Source: an uncultured Clostridia bacterium
GTDB taxonomy: Bacteria; Bacillota; Clostridia; Oscillospirales; Acutalibacteraceae
DNA: 6,365 nt
Direction: 5' to 3'
NCBI GenBank assembly: GCA_945221685.1
Contig: CALYNN010000092.1
Coordinates: 1-6,365, forward strand
The notes under the pieces are model-generated. The model was not told the origin of the DNA and searched no databases. It saw only the letters and a program-made list of their open reading frames with translations. The position numbers and the translations under genes were made by a program. Of the stretch, positions 1 to 6,365 are shown piece by piece (position 1 is the first letter of the stretch; each line of letters opens with the position of its first letter).

Positions 1-1283
1 GCGAAATTCAACCCCTAACCGGTAAGGTGGAGGGCATTCTTTCTCACGCCTGCATTTATCCTGCATCTCACTATGTTGTGGGAGCGGAAAAAATGGAAAA
101 GGCTATCGAAAAGATTTATAACGAAATGGTGGAAAGAGTTGCTTTTTTTGAAGAAAAAGGAAAGCTTTTGGAGGCGCAGAGAATTAAGGAACGCACAATG
201 AATGATATTGAAATGCTTCGTGAAACAGGCTTCTGCAAGGGCATCGAAAACTATTCTGCAGTTATGAGTGGCAGAAAAGCGGGGGAGGCTCCGTTTACCC
301 TGCTTGATTATCTGCCCGATGATTTTTTGCTTTTCTGCGACGAAAGTCATGTAATGCTTCCGCAGGTTCGCGGTATGTATGCAGGTGACAGAGCAAGAAA
401 GGAAAGCCTTGTTGAATACGGCTTTAGGCTTCCCAGCGCATTAGACAACAGACCCCTGCAGTTTGACGAGTTTTACAGTAAGGTAAATCAGGTGGTGTTT
501 ACCTCTGCAACCCCCGGCGCCTTTGAAAAGGAGCACAGTGCCCGAATAGTTGAACAGGTTATAAGACCTACGGGACTTCTTGACCCTGTAATAACCGTTA
601 AGCCTACAGAGGACCAAATGGACGACTTACTGTCTGAAATAAATATCCGTGCCGAAAGAAAGGAAAGAGTCCTTGTAACAACTCTGACTAAAGCCATGGC
701 GGAGGATTTAACAAAATACCTGGAGGAATTCGGAGTAAGAGTGCGCTATATGCACCACGATATTGATACGATAGAAAGAATGGAAATAATCCGTGATTTG
801 CGATTGGGAGAATTTGATGTGCTTGTGGGTATAAACCTGCTTCGTGAGGGACTTGATATTCCCGAGGTTTCACTTGTTGCCATTCTTGATGCAGACAAGG
901 AAGGCTTTTTGCGAAGCGAAACCTCTCTGGTACAGACTATAGGCAGAGCCGCACGAAACGAAAACGGAGAGGTTATTATGTATGCCGACAGTGTAACTCC
1001 ATCTATGGAAAGGGCAATAACCGAAACGGTGCGCCGCCGTGAAATTCAGCAGGCTTATAATGAAAAGCACGGTATAACTCCCAAAACAATTAAAAAGGAT
1101 GTTCATCAAATTATAGAAATCACCTCAAAGGAAAAGCTTGAGGGCAAAAAGAAGCACCTAACCAAAAAGGAAAAGCAGCTTCTTATTCAGCAGCTAACAA
1201 AGGAAATGAAGGAGGCGGCAAGGCTTCTTGAATTTGAGCACGCCGCATTTCTTCGCGACCAAATTGAAGAGCTGCAAAAATAA
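1..1283 (+). CDS. uvrB: UvrB, excinuclease ABC subunit B (5'-truncated by window edge)
   Basis: UvrB is the damage-verifying, helicase-like subunit of the UvrABC nucleotide excision repair complex. It is loaded on DNA by UvrA and then recruits UvrC. The first full codon visible is at 3 and the stop TAA is at 1281-1283, giving 426 residues of a protein that is about 670 long in E. coli. The Walker A motif, the damage-probing beta-hairpin and the rest of the N-terminus lie off the left edge. Counting the first visible codon as residue 1: the Walker B-type DESH is at 113-116, motif III TSATPG at 167-172, RPTGLLDP at 188-195, the RVLVTTLTK segment at 222-230, motif V VGINLLREGLDIPE at 275-288, and motif VI QTIGRAARN with its arginine finger at 311-319. 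A C-terminal UVR domain (about 391-425, ending LEFEHAAFLRDQIEEL), which contacts UvrA and UvrC, is intact. The frame has no break. The identification is very secure. Any promoter or SOS box would lie upstream of the window. Confidence 0.98.
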   Translation, partial: EIQPLTGKVEGILSHACIYPASHYVVGAEKMEKAIEKIYNEMVERVAFFEEKGKLLEAQRIKERTMNDIEMLRETGFCKGIENYSAVMSGRKAGEAPFTLLDYLPDDFLLFCDESHVMLPQVRGMYAGDRARKESLVEYGFRLPSALDNRPLQFDEFYSKVNQVVFTSATPGAFEKEHSARIVEQVIRPTGLLDPVITVKPTEDQMDDLLSEINIRAERKERVLVTTLTKAMAEDLTKYLEEFGVRVRYMHHDIDTIERMEIIRDLRLGEFDVLVGINLLREGLDIPEVSLVAILDADKEGFLRSETSLVQTIGRAARNENGEVIMYADSVTPSMERAITETVRRREIQQAYNEKHGITPKTIKKDVHQIIEITSKEKLEGKKKHLTKKEKQLLIQQLTKEMKEAARLLEFEHAAFLRDQIEELQK

Positions 1284-1299
1284 TATAAAAAATAATATA
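1276..1299 (+). repeat. Perfect 2 x 12-bp tandem repeat across the uvrB stop codon
   Basis: The unit AAAAATAATATA occurs twice back to back (1276-1287 and 1288-1299), and two further A residues continue the match. The first copy encodes the last UvrB lysine and carries the stop codon (TAA, 1281-1283). The second copy makes up a third of the 37-nt gap before the MATE gene. Each copy contributes a TATAAA hexamer (1284-1289 and 1296-1301) that resembles a -10 box, but I see no convincing -35 at proper spacing. It looks like a slippage duplication in AT-rich DNA; any regulatory role is speculation. Confidence 0.8.
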
Positions 1300-1320
1300 A
1301 AGGTAATTAATTATACATTT

Positions 1321-2742
1321 ATGGCAAATTTATTTAAAGATAAGGAATTTTGGAAAACAACAGTTAAGCTGACAACTCCCGTGGCGTTGCAGAATTTGCT
1401 TACAAGCTCTTTTTCTCTTGTGGATACTTTGTTTGTAAGCTCTCTCGGTACTGCCGCGCTTTCTGCTGTAGGTATGGCAGGTCAGTGGGTTTGGCTGATG
1501 ACAATGCTTATTGTTGGCTTTTGCTCCGCCGCTACTGTTTTTGTTTCGCAGTTTTGGGGCGTAAAAAATATAAATAAAATCAGAAGAGTTTCGGGTATTT
1601 CAATAATTTTTGTGATTGTTGCCGCGCTGATATTTACCTGCTCGGCACTGTTTGCTCCCCAGGGAGTAATAAGGCTGTTTAATTCCGAGGAGCAGGTTAT
1701 ATCTGCGGGCTCCGAATATTTGGTTATAGTTGCATTTTCGTATATGCCCATTGCCTTAACAAATATTCTTGCGGCGGTGCTTCGTGATGTTGAAAGAGTA
1801 AAGCTTCCTATGTATGCCTCGTTAGCAACCACTGTGCTGAATATTTTTCTTGATTACTGCCTTATATTCGGCAAATTCGGCTTTGTAAAAATGGGCATTA
1901 AGGGTGCGGCTGTTGCAACGGTTGCTTCTGCATGGCTGGGACTTGCGGTTATCGTTATCGTGTCATTTATTGAAAGAAATGTGCTTGTGGCAAGGCTCAA
2001 GGAGTTTTTTGTATTCTCAAAATCAGAGCTTGTGTTTTATCTGAAGAAAGCGGCTCCCGTGGTGCTTAACGAAAGTATGTGGGGACTTGGCACATTTGTT
2101 TTTAATATGATTTTCGGTCATATGGGCTACGAGTATTTTTCTGCGTTAACAATAGTAAGAAGCTTTGAAAATATGGCGTTTGTTCTGTTTGTCGGAGTGT
2201 GCAGTGCTTCCTCGGTTATGATAGGTAAGTCAATCGGTCAGGGCAATATAAAGCAGGGATTAAAGGACTCAAAAAGATTTTCAATAATTGTTCCTGTTCT
2301 TGCCGTTATAATTTCATCGCTTATCATTATTTTCAGAAATCAGCTTGTAAGCCTGTTTAATACAGGCGGAAGCATAAGCAGGGTAACGGTTGAGACTGCC
2401 GCGGTTATGATGATTATATACGCCTGCGCCTTTCCGTTTCGTATGTTTCCGTTTTTACAGATTGTATCAATCTTCCGTTCAGGCGGCGATACCTTTACCG
2501 GCGCCAAGTTTGAGCTTTTGTGCCTGTGGGCGCTTTCTGTGCCTGCAACCCTTGCGGCTGTGTATATCTTTAAGGTGCCGTTTCTTGTTGCCTATGCGGT
2601 AATGTTTGTTTTTGAGGATATACCAAAGGTTATATTCTGCCTTAAGTTTTATTTTTCAAAGAAATGGATTAAGCCCGTAACGGAGGAGGGCAAGGCAGGG
2701 TTTAAAGAATATATGAAGGAGATAGGTGAAAAGAGTGAATAA
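1321..2742 (+). CDS. MATE family efflux transporter
   Basis: This is an integral inner-membrane exporter of the multidrug and toxin extrusion (MATE) family, which expels cationic drugs, toxins or metabolites using a Na+ or H+ gradient. The 473-residue product has the usual family length (about 450) and hydrophobicity consistent with twelve membrane segments in two six-helix halves. Family-like stretches are VDTLFVSSLGTAALSAVG (about 34-51), GFCSAATVFVSQFWG (66-80), the second-half counterpart around 255-305 (GVCSASSVMIGKSIGQGN), and RSGGDTFTGAKFELL (386-400), with an acidic residue, E432, before the last helix. ATG at 1321 is preferred because the next in-frame candidate upstream is a TTG at 1228 inside uvrB. 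Its ribosome binding site is weak: AAAGG at 1299-1303 is about 17 nt away. The gene lies between uvrB (37-nt gap) and uvrA (overlap), so it is probably co-transcribed with them. A DinF-like role in damage protection is inference, and the substrate is unknown. Confidence 0.93.
   Translation: MANLFKDKEFWKTTVKLTTPVALQNLLTSSFSLVDTLFVSSLGTAALSAVGMAGQWVWLMTMLIVGFCSAATVFVSQFWGVKNINKIRRVSGISIIFVIVAALIFTCSALFAPQGVIRLFNSEEQVISAGSEYLVIVAFSYMPIALTNILAAVLRDVERVKLPMYASLATTVLNIFLDYCLIFGKFGFVKMGIKGAAVATVASAWLGLAVIVIVSFIERNVLVARLKEFFVFSKSELVFYLKKAAPVVLNESMWGLGTFVFNMIFGHMGYEYFSALTIVRSFENMAFVLFVGVCSASSVMIGKSIGQGNIKQGLKDSKRFSIIVPVLAVIISSLIIIFRNQLVSLFNTGGSISRVTVETAAVMMIIYACAFPFRMFPFLQIVSIFRSGGDTFTGAKFELLCLWALSVPATLAAVYIFKVPFLVAYAVMFVFEDIPKVIFCLKFYFSKKWIKPVTEEGKAGFKEYMKEIGEKSE
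2716..2721 (+). promoter_or_regulatory. Ribosome binding site for uvrA (within the MATE gene)
   Basis: AAGGAG lies 4 nt before the GTG at 2726, which is short but workable spacing, and it favours that codon as the uvrA start. A second, weaker candidate, AGGTGA at 2724-2729, sits 5 nt before an in-frame GTG at 2735. Both are inside the 3' end of the MATE coding sequence, so ribosomes finishing the MATE gene would already be at the uvrA start, as expected for translational coupling. Confidence 0.7.
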
Positions 2743-5551
2743 AAACATTGTAATTAAGGGAGCGAGAGAGCATAATTTAAAAAATATAGATGTTACCATT
2801 CCAAGAGATAAGCTGATTGTTTTTACGGGACTTTCCGGCTCGGGCAAATCATCTCTTGCTTTTGATACAATTTACGCCGAGGGTCAGCGCAGATATGTTG
2901 AATCTCTTTCCTCCTATGCCCGTCAGTTTTTAGGTCAAATGGAAAAGCCGGATGTTGATTATATCGACGGACTTTCGCCTGCAATTTCCATCGACCAAAA
3001 AACCACCTCCCGAAATCCACGCTCAACTGTTGGAACAGTTACGGAAATATACGACTACCTAAGACTTCTTTATGCAAGAATCGGTAAGCCCCACTGCACC
3101 GTGTGCGGCAGAGAAATAACTCAGCAAACAGTTGACCAAATCGTAGATAAAATACTTTCTCTTGAAGATAAAACAAAAATTCAGATTATGGCTCCCATTG
3201 TTCGCGGCAGAAAGGGCGAATATGTTAAGGAGCTTGACGGAGTGCGAAGGTCGGGATTTGTAAGAGTAAGAGTGGACGGCTCTGTTTATGACCTTTCGGA
3301 AGAAATTAAGTTAGATAAAAACAAAAAGCATAATATTGAGGTTATTGTTGACCGTCTTGTAATCGGCGACAGTATTAAGTCACGGTTAACCGACTCGGTT
3401 GAAACTGCAACACAGCTTGCCGAGGGCGTTGTTCTTGTTGATATTGTTGACGGAGGTGAGGAGCTTTTCTCACTTAATTATGCCTGCCCCGAGCACGGTG
3501 CGGTTATCGAAGAAATGAGTCCGAGAATGTTTTCGTTTAATAATCCCTTCGGTGCCTGCAAAAAGTGCGGCGGCTTGGGTTCATACCGCGAAATCGACCC
3601 TAACCTTGTTATTCCGAATAAAAAGCTATCAATAAATCAAGGTGCAATTAAAGCACCCGGCTGGAATATTAAGGACGGCGCAGTGGCAAAAATGTATATG
3701 GAGGGAATTTCAAAGGCATACGGCTTCTCTCTTGATATTCCTATCGAGATGATTCCAAAAGAGGGATTGGACGCTCTTTTGTACGGTACAAACGGCAAAA
3801 AAATATCTATGAAAAGAGTAACCTCATATGGCACAGGTGCGTATAATACCGACTTTGAGGGCGTTATACCAAACCTTAAAAGACGGTATGAGGAAACAAC
3901 ATCGGAATGGTCACGAAATGATATTGAGGCGGTTATGACCACCTGCGTTTGCCCTGATTGTCACGGCGCAAGGCTTACTCCCGAAATTATGAGCGTAACT
4001 GTCGGCGGATTAAATATATATGAATTCTGTTCTTTGCCTATCGGTGAGGAGCTGGAATTTATTAATAATCTTCAGCTTAGCGAAAGAGAAAAGCTTATCG
4101 GCAATCTTGTTGTCAATGAAATAAGAGAACGACTCACTTTTCTTAATTCCGTGGGACTTGATTACCTTTCTCTTGCAAGAGAAGCGGCAACCCTGTCAGG
4201 CGGCGAGGCACAGCGTATCCGCCTTGCAACGCAGATAGGCTCTTCACTTATGGGCGTGCTTTATATTTTAGACGAGCCTTCAATAGGACTTCATCAGCGC
4301 GATAACGATAAGCTTATTGAAACCCTTAAGCATCTTCGCGATTTAGGTAACACGCTTATTGTTGTTGAACATGATGAGGATACTATGAGAAGTGCCGATT
4401 ATATAGTGGATATAGGTCCCGGAGCAGGAATTCACGGCGGTGAGCTTATTGCTGCAGGTACTGTTGACGATATAATAGCCTGTGAAAATTCCATAACAGG
4501 CGCTTATTTAAGCGGTAAAAAAAGTATTCCCGTTCCCCAAGCAAGAAGAAAGGGCAACGGCAAAAAAATTACTGTTTTCGGCGCAAAAGAAAATAATCTT
4601 AAGGGAATTGATGTGGAATTTCCGTTAGGAAAATTTATTGCCGTTACAGGTGTTTCAGGCTCGGGTAAATCAAGCCTTGTTAATGAAATACTCAATAAAC
4701 ACCTTTCTGCAGCTTTAAACGGTTCAAAAAAACGCGCAGGCAGGTTTGACAAAATGACAGGCATTGATAACCTTGATAAGATAATAAATATCGACCAGTC
4801 GCCTATAGGCAGAACTCCCCGTTCAAATCCTGCCACCTATACAGGTGTGTTTAACGATATTAGGGAGCTTTTTGCCCAAACTCCCGACGCTAAGACCAAG
4901 GGCTATAAGGCTAACCGCTTTTCCTTTAATGTTAAAGGCGGCAGATGCGAAGCCTGTCAGGGTGACGGCATTATTAAAATTGAAATGCACTTTCTTGCCG
5001 ATGTCTATGTACCCTGCGATGTTTGCGGCGGTAAACGGTATAACAGGGAAACCCTTGAGGTTAAGTTTAAAGGCAAGTCTATTTTTGATGTGCTTGAAAT
5101 GACTGTCGATGAGGGAGTGGAATTTTTTGCACAACAGCCTAAGATTTACAGAAAGCTGAAAACCCTTGCCGATGTAGGTCTTGGATATATAAAAATCGGT
5201 CAGAGTGCAACAACTCTTTCCGGCGGCGAGGCACAGCGTGTAAAGCTTGCTACCGAGCTTTCAAAGCGAAGCACGGGAAAAACCATTTATGTGCTTGATG
5301 AGCCAACAACAGGACTTCATACCGCAGATGTTCACCGTTTGATAAATGTGCTGAATATGCTTGTTGATTCAGGAAATACGGTGGTAGTTATTGAGCATAA
5401 TTTGGATGTAATCAAAACCGCAGACCATATAATTGATTTAGGTCCCGAGGGCGGCAAGGGTGGAGGAACTGTTGTTGCCACAGGTACTCCCGAGGAAATT
5501 GCTAAGTGCGAAAATTCCTATACCGGTCAGTATCTGAAAAAGGTCTTGTAA
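2726..5551 (+). CDS. uvrA: UvrA, excinuclease ABC subunit A
   Basis: UvrA is the cytoplasmic DNA-damage sensor of nucleotide excision repair. It is an ABC-type ATPase that dimerises, binds distorted DNA and hands the site to UvrB. The 941-residue product is full length for the family (940 in E. coli). The first ATPase half has Walker A GLSGSGKS (35-42), signature LSGGEAQR (490-497), Walker B LYILDEPS (512-519) and H-loop His549. The second half has Walker A GVSGSGKS (642-649), signature LSGGEAQR (831-838), Walker B IYVLDEPT (854-861) and H-loop His891. The conserved zinc module in the second half is C741, C744, C764, C767. The corresponding first-half module reads C254, H257, C278, C281, with His where E. 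coli has Cys. Further Cys pairs are at 124/127 and 409/412. The start is GTG at 2726, chosen for the AAGGAG upstream; GTG at 2735 is possible and would remove three residues. It overlaps the MATE gene by 17 nt (8 nt with the alternative start). No inactivating change is seen. Confidence 0.98.
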   Translation: MKRVNKNIVIKGAREHNLKNIDVTIPRDKLIVFTGLSGSGKSSLAFDTIYAEGQRRYVESLSSYARQFLGQMEKPDVDYIDGLSPAISIDQKTTSRNPRSTVGTVTEIYDYLRLLYARIGKPHCTVCGREITQQTVDQIVDKILSLEDKTKIQIMAPIVRGRKGEYVKELDGVRRSGFVRVRVDGSVYDLSEEIKLDKNKKHNIEVIVDRLVIGDSIKSRLTDSVETATQLAEGVVLVDIVDGGEELFSLNYACPEHGAVIEEMSPRMFSFNNPFGACKKCGGLGSYREIDPNLVIPNKKLSINQGAIKAPGWNIKDGAVAKMYMEGISKAYGFSLDIPIEMIPKEGLDALLYGTNGKKISMKRVTSYGTGAYNTDFEGVIPNLKRRYEETTSEWSRNDIEAVMTTCVCPDCHGARLTPEIMSVTVGGLNIYEFCSLPIGEELEFINNLQLSEREKLIGNLVVNEIRERLTFLNSVGLDYLSLAREAATLSGGEAQRIRLATQIGSSLMGVLYILDEPSIGLHQRDNDKLIETLKHLRDLGNTLIVVEHDEDTMRSADYIVDIGPGAGIHGGELIAAGTVDDIIACENSITGAYLSGKKSIPVPQARRKGNGKKITVFGAKENNLKGIDVEFPLGKFIAVTGVSGSGKSSLVNEILNKHLSAALNGSKKRAGRFDKMTGIDNLDKIINIDQSPIGRTPRSNPATYTGVFNDIRELFAQTPDAKTKGYKANRFSFNVKGGRCEACQGDGIIKIEMHFLADVYVPCDVCGGKRYNRETLEVKFKGKSIFDVLEMTVDEGVEFFAQQPKIYRKLKTLADVGLGYIKIGQSATTLSGGEAQRVKLATELSKRSTGKTIYVLDEPTTGLHTADVHRLINVLNMLVDSGNTVVVIEHNLDVIKTADHIIDLGPEGGKGGGTVVATGTPEEIAKCENSYTGQYLKKVL

Positions 5552-5552
5552 T

Positions 5553-5580
5553 TTTATAAGTCTTAGGTATATAGTATAAT
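5553..5580 (+). promoter_or_regulatory. Probable sigma-A-type promoter for the GH43 gene
   Basis: A perfect -10 hexamer TATAAT (5575-5580) is preceded, with a 16-bp spacer, by TTTATA (5553-5558), which matches the TTGACA -35 consensus at four of six positions. Transcription would begin near 5587, leaving a leader of roughly 24 nt that contains the ribosome binding site. The site starts directly after the uvrA stop, and no terminator hairpin separates the genes, so some read-through from uvrA is also possible. The call rests on consensus matching alone. Confidence 0.55.
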
Positions 5581-5599
5581 TGTAATTAATAAGTCCATT

Positions 5600-5605
5600 A
5601 AGGAG
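5600..5605 (+). promoter_or_regulatory. Ribosome binding site of the GH43 gene
   Basis: AAGGAG, a strong Shine-Dalgarno sequence, lies 5 nt before the ATG at 5611 and fixes the start of the secreted glycosidase. Confidence 0.85.
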
Positions 5606-5610
5606 AATTT

Positions 5611-6319
5611 ATGAAAAAAATTATTTCTGTTTTTATGTCGCTTTGCCTGTCTGCTACGGCGGTGCTCGGATTTTCCTCTAACGCCATTGGCGCAGACGCT
5701 TATTCAAATAACAATATTTCAAGAGCCTGCGTCCACGATCCCTCTGTTTATAAGGGTGATGAAGGCAAATACTACGCAGTAGGCTCCCATATTGCAATGG
5801 CTGAAAGCGATGACCTTATTAATTGGTCAAATACCGCCTCGGCTATGGAAGCTTATGGCGATACTCCTGCAGAAAACTATTTCAACACAGGTGACGGCTG
5901 GAAAAATAATCTTGCCGAGCCTCTTGCGTACACAACCCGTCTTCAAAGGTACGCACTAAATAAGCTGTCTGCCGACGAAGGTGAGCTTGAATACAACTGC
6001 TGGGCGGCGGATGTTATTTATAATGAAGTAATGGATAAGTGGTGTGCCTATGCCTGTTGCAGTGTGTGGGGCACAACCTATTCGGTTATTTTTCTTGCAA
6101 CGGCAGATAATCCGCAGGGTCCTTTTGAATATAATAATTCTATTGTTTACAGTGGCTTTTCCTCTTACTCGGGCGAAATCAAAAATGCAAAATATGCAAG
6201 CCGCATAAACTATAATTATACATATACAAACATTACCGAAGCCTTAGGCGAGGATTATGTTAACGAAAATATCAAAGACAAAAAAACAGGCGTTTTTAAC
6301 TCAAGCTACGATTATGATT
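5611..6319 (+). CDS. Secreted glycoside hydrolase family 43-like protein (3'-truncated at contig end)
   Basis: This is the N-terminal 236 residues of a predicted exported glycosidase resembling GH43 enzymes, which cut arabinose- or xylose-containing plant polysaccharides such as arabinan and arabinoxylan. The ATG at 5611 follows a strong AAGGAG. Residues 1 to about 28 form a signal peptide: MKK, a hydrophobic core to about residue 23, then small residues with possible cleavage between 25 and 31 (for example after the AxA at 28-30). The mature part opens with CVHDPSVYKG, where D43 fits the GH43 catalytic base, then GKYYAVGSH and SDDLINW. WAADVIYNEVMDKW follows, with D134 at the place of the family's conserved second aspartate (WAPDV-type motif), then LATADNPQGPFEY. 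The catalytic glutamate is expected further on and is not reached. Five cysteines follow the signal peptide (40, 130, 145, 149, 150), which is many for an exported protein. The frame stays open into adapter sequence from 6320, so codons after D236 are artificial. The family call is fairly confident; the substrate is not determined. Confidence 0.8.
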
Positions 6320-6365
6320 CTGTCTCTTATACACATCTCCGAGCCCACGAGACTAGGCATGATCT
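6320..6365 (+). other. Illumina Nextera transposase adapter and index (non-genomic contamination)
   Basis: Bases 6320-6338 are the 19-bp Tn5 mosaic end CTGTCTCTTATACACATCT. They are followed by CCGAGCCCACGAGAC (6339-6353), the rest of the Nextera read-2 adapter read in reverse complement. Next comes the 8-base TAGGCATG (6354-6361), which matches the N706 i7 index as I remember it, then ATCT (6362-6365), the first bases of the P7 flow-cell sequence. This exact order occurs in library constructs, not in natural Tn5. It is untrimmed read-through kept at the end of the assembly, and genuine sequence stops at about 6319. Confidence 0.97.

Noticed and set aside
1228..1320. A longer MATE gene starting at TTG 1228.
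   Set aside because: The extra 31 residues would be read from within the UvrB UVR domain in another frame, are hydrophilic, have no ribosome binding site, and do not resemble a MATE N-terminus. ATG 1321 begins a normal one.
1284..1320. An SOS (LexA/DinR) operator before the MATE gene.
   Set aside because: No GAAC-N4-GTTC-type box is present here or in 5552-5610. If the operon is SOS-controlled, the box would be upstream of uvrB, outside the window.
4504..5134. Overlapping open frames on the minus strand (4504-4836, 4823-5134) and a plus-strand one at 4845-5102.
   Set aside because: All lie inside the unmistakable second ATPase half and zinc module of uvrA and are shadows of its codon pattern. 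None has a recognisable domain.
5545..5560. A possible terminator hairpin after uvrA (CTTGTA / TATAAG with a 4-nt loop).
   Set aside because: The stem is six pairs including a G-U wobble, AT-rich, and is not followed by a run of T. It is too weak to call.
6320..6338. A Tn5/IS50 mosaic end, which could suggest a natural transposon boundary.
   Set aside because: It is followed immediately by Nextera primer sequence, an index-like 8-mer and the start of P7. That is library structure, not IS50.

Overview
The window is a piece of a Clostridia-type (Bacillota) chromosome, probably from a gut Ruminococcaceae/Oscillospirales-like anaerobe. The evidence is moderate-to-low GC, AAGGAG-type ribosome binding sites, UvrA and UvrB that read like clostridial proteins, and an exported family-43 glycoside hydrolase of the kind common in plant-fibre degraders. 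The genus cannot be fixed from sequence alone. It is most likely one whole contig or a contig end, because the last 46 bases are sequencing adapter rather than genome.

Layout, all on the + strand: (1) 1-1283, the C-terminal two thirds of uvrB, cut by the left edge. (2) A 37-nt AT-rich gap with a perfect 12-bp tandem duplication that covers the uvrB stop codon. (3) 1321-2742, a MATE-family multidrug/toxin exporter. (4) 2726-5551, complete uvrA, overlapping the MATE gene by up to 17 nt. (5) A 59-nt gap with a good promoter and ribosome binding site. (6) 5611-6319, the N-terminal part of a secreted GH43-type glycosidase. (7) 6320-6365, Illumina Nextera adapter plus index.

UvrA and UvrB are two parts of the UvrABC nucleotide excision repair system. 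UvrA finds distorted DNA and loads UvrB, which verifies the lesion and recruits UvrC. uvrC is not in this window. The MATE gene sits inside this uvrB-uvrA unit and runs into uvrA, so the three genes are probably co-transcribed. This recalls lexA-dinF of E. coli, where a MATE exporter shares an operon with a DNA-damage-response gene. The GH43 gene looks like an independent carbohydrate-utilisation unit.

No new defence system, mobile element, CRISPR array or RNA gene is visible. The strongest anomaly is technical: the adapter tail, which keeps the last reading frame open and would add a false C-terminus to the GH43 protein. The genuine biological curiosities are modest: the MATE gene inside the uvr operon, the tandem duplication at the uvrB stop, the ambiguous uvrA start, and a Cys-to-His change at one UvrA zinc-ligand position.
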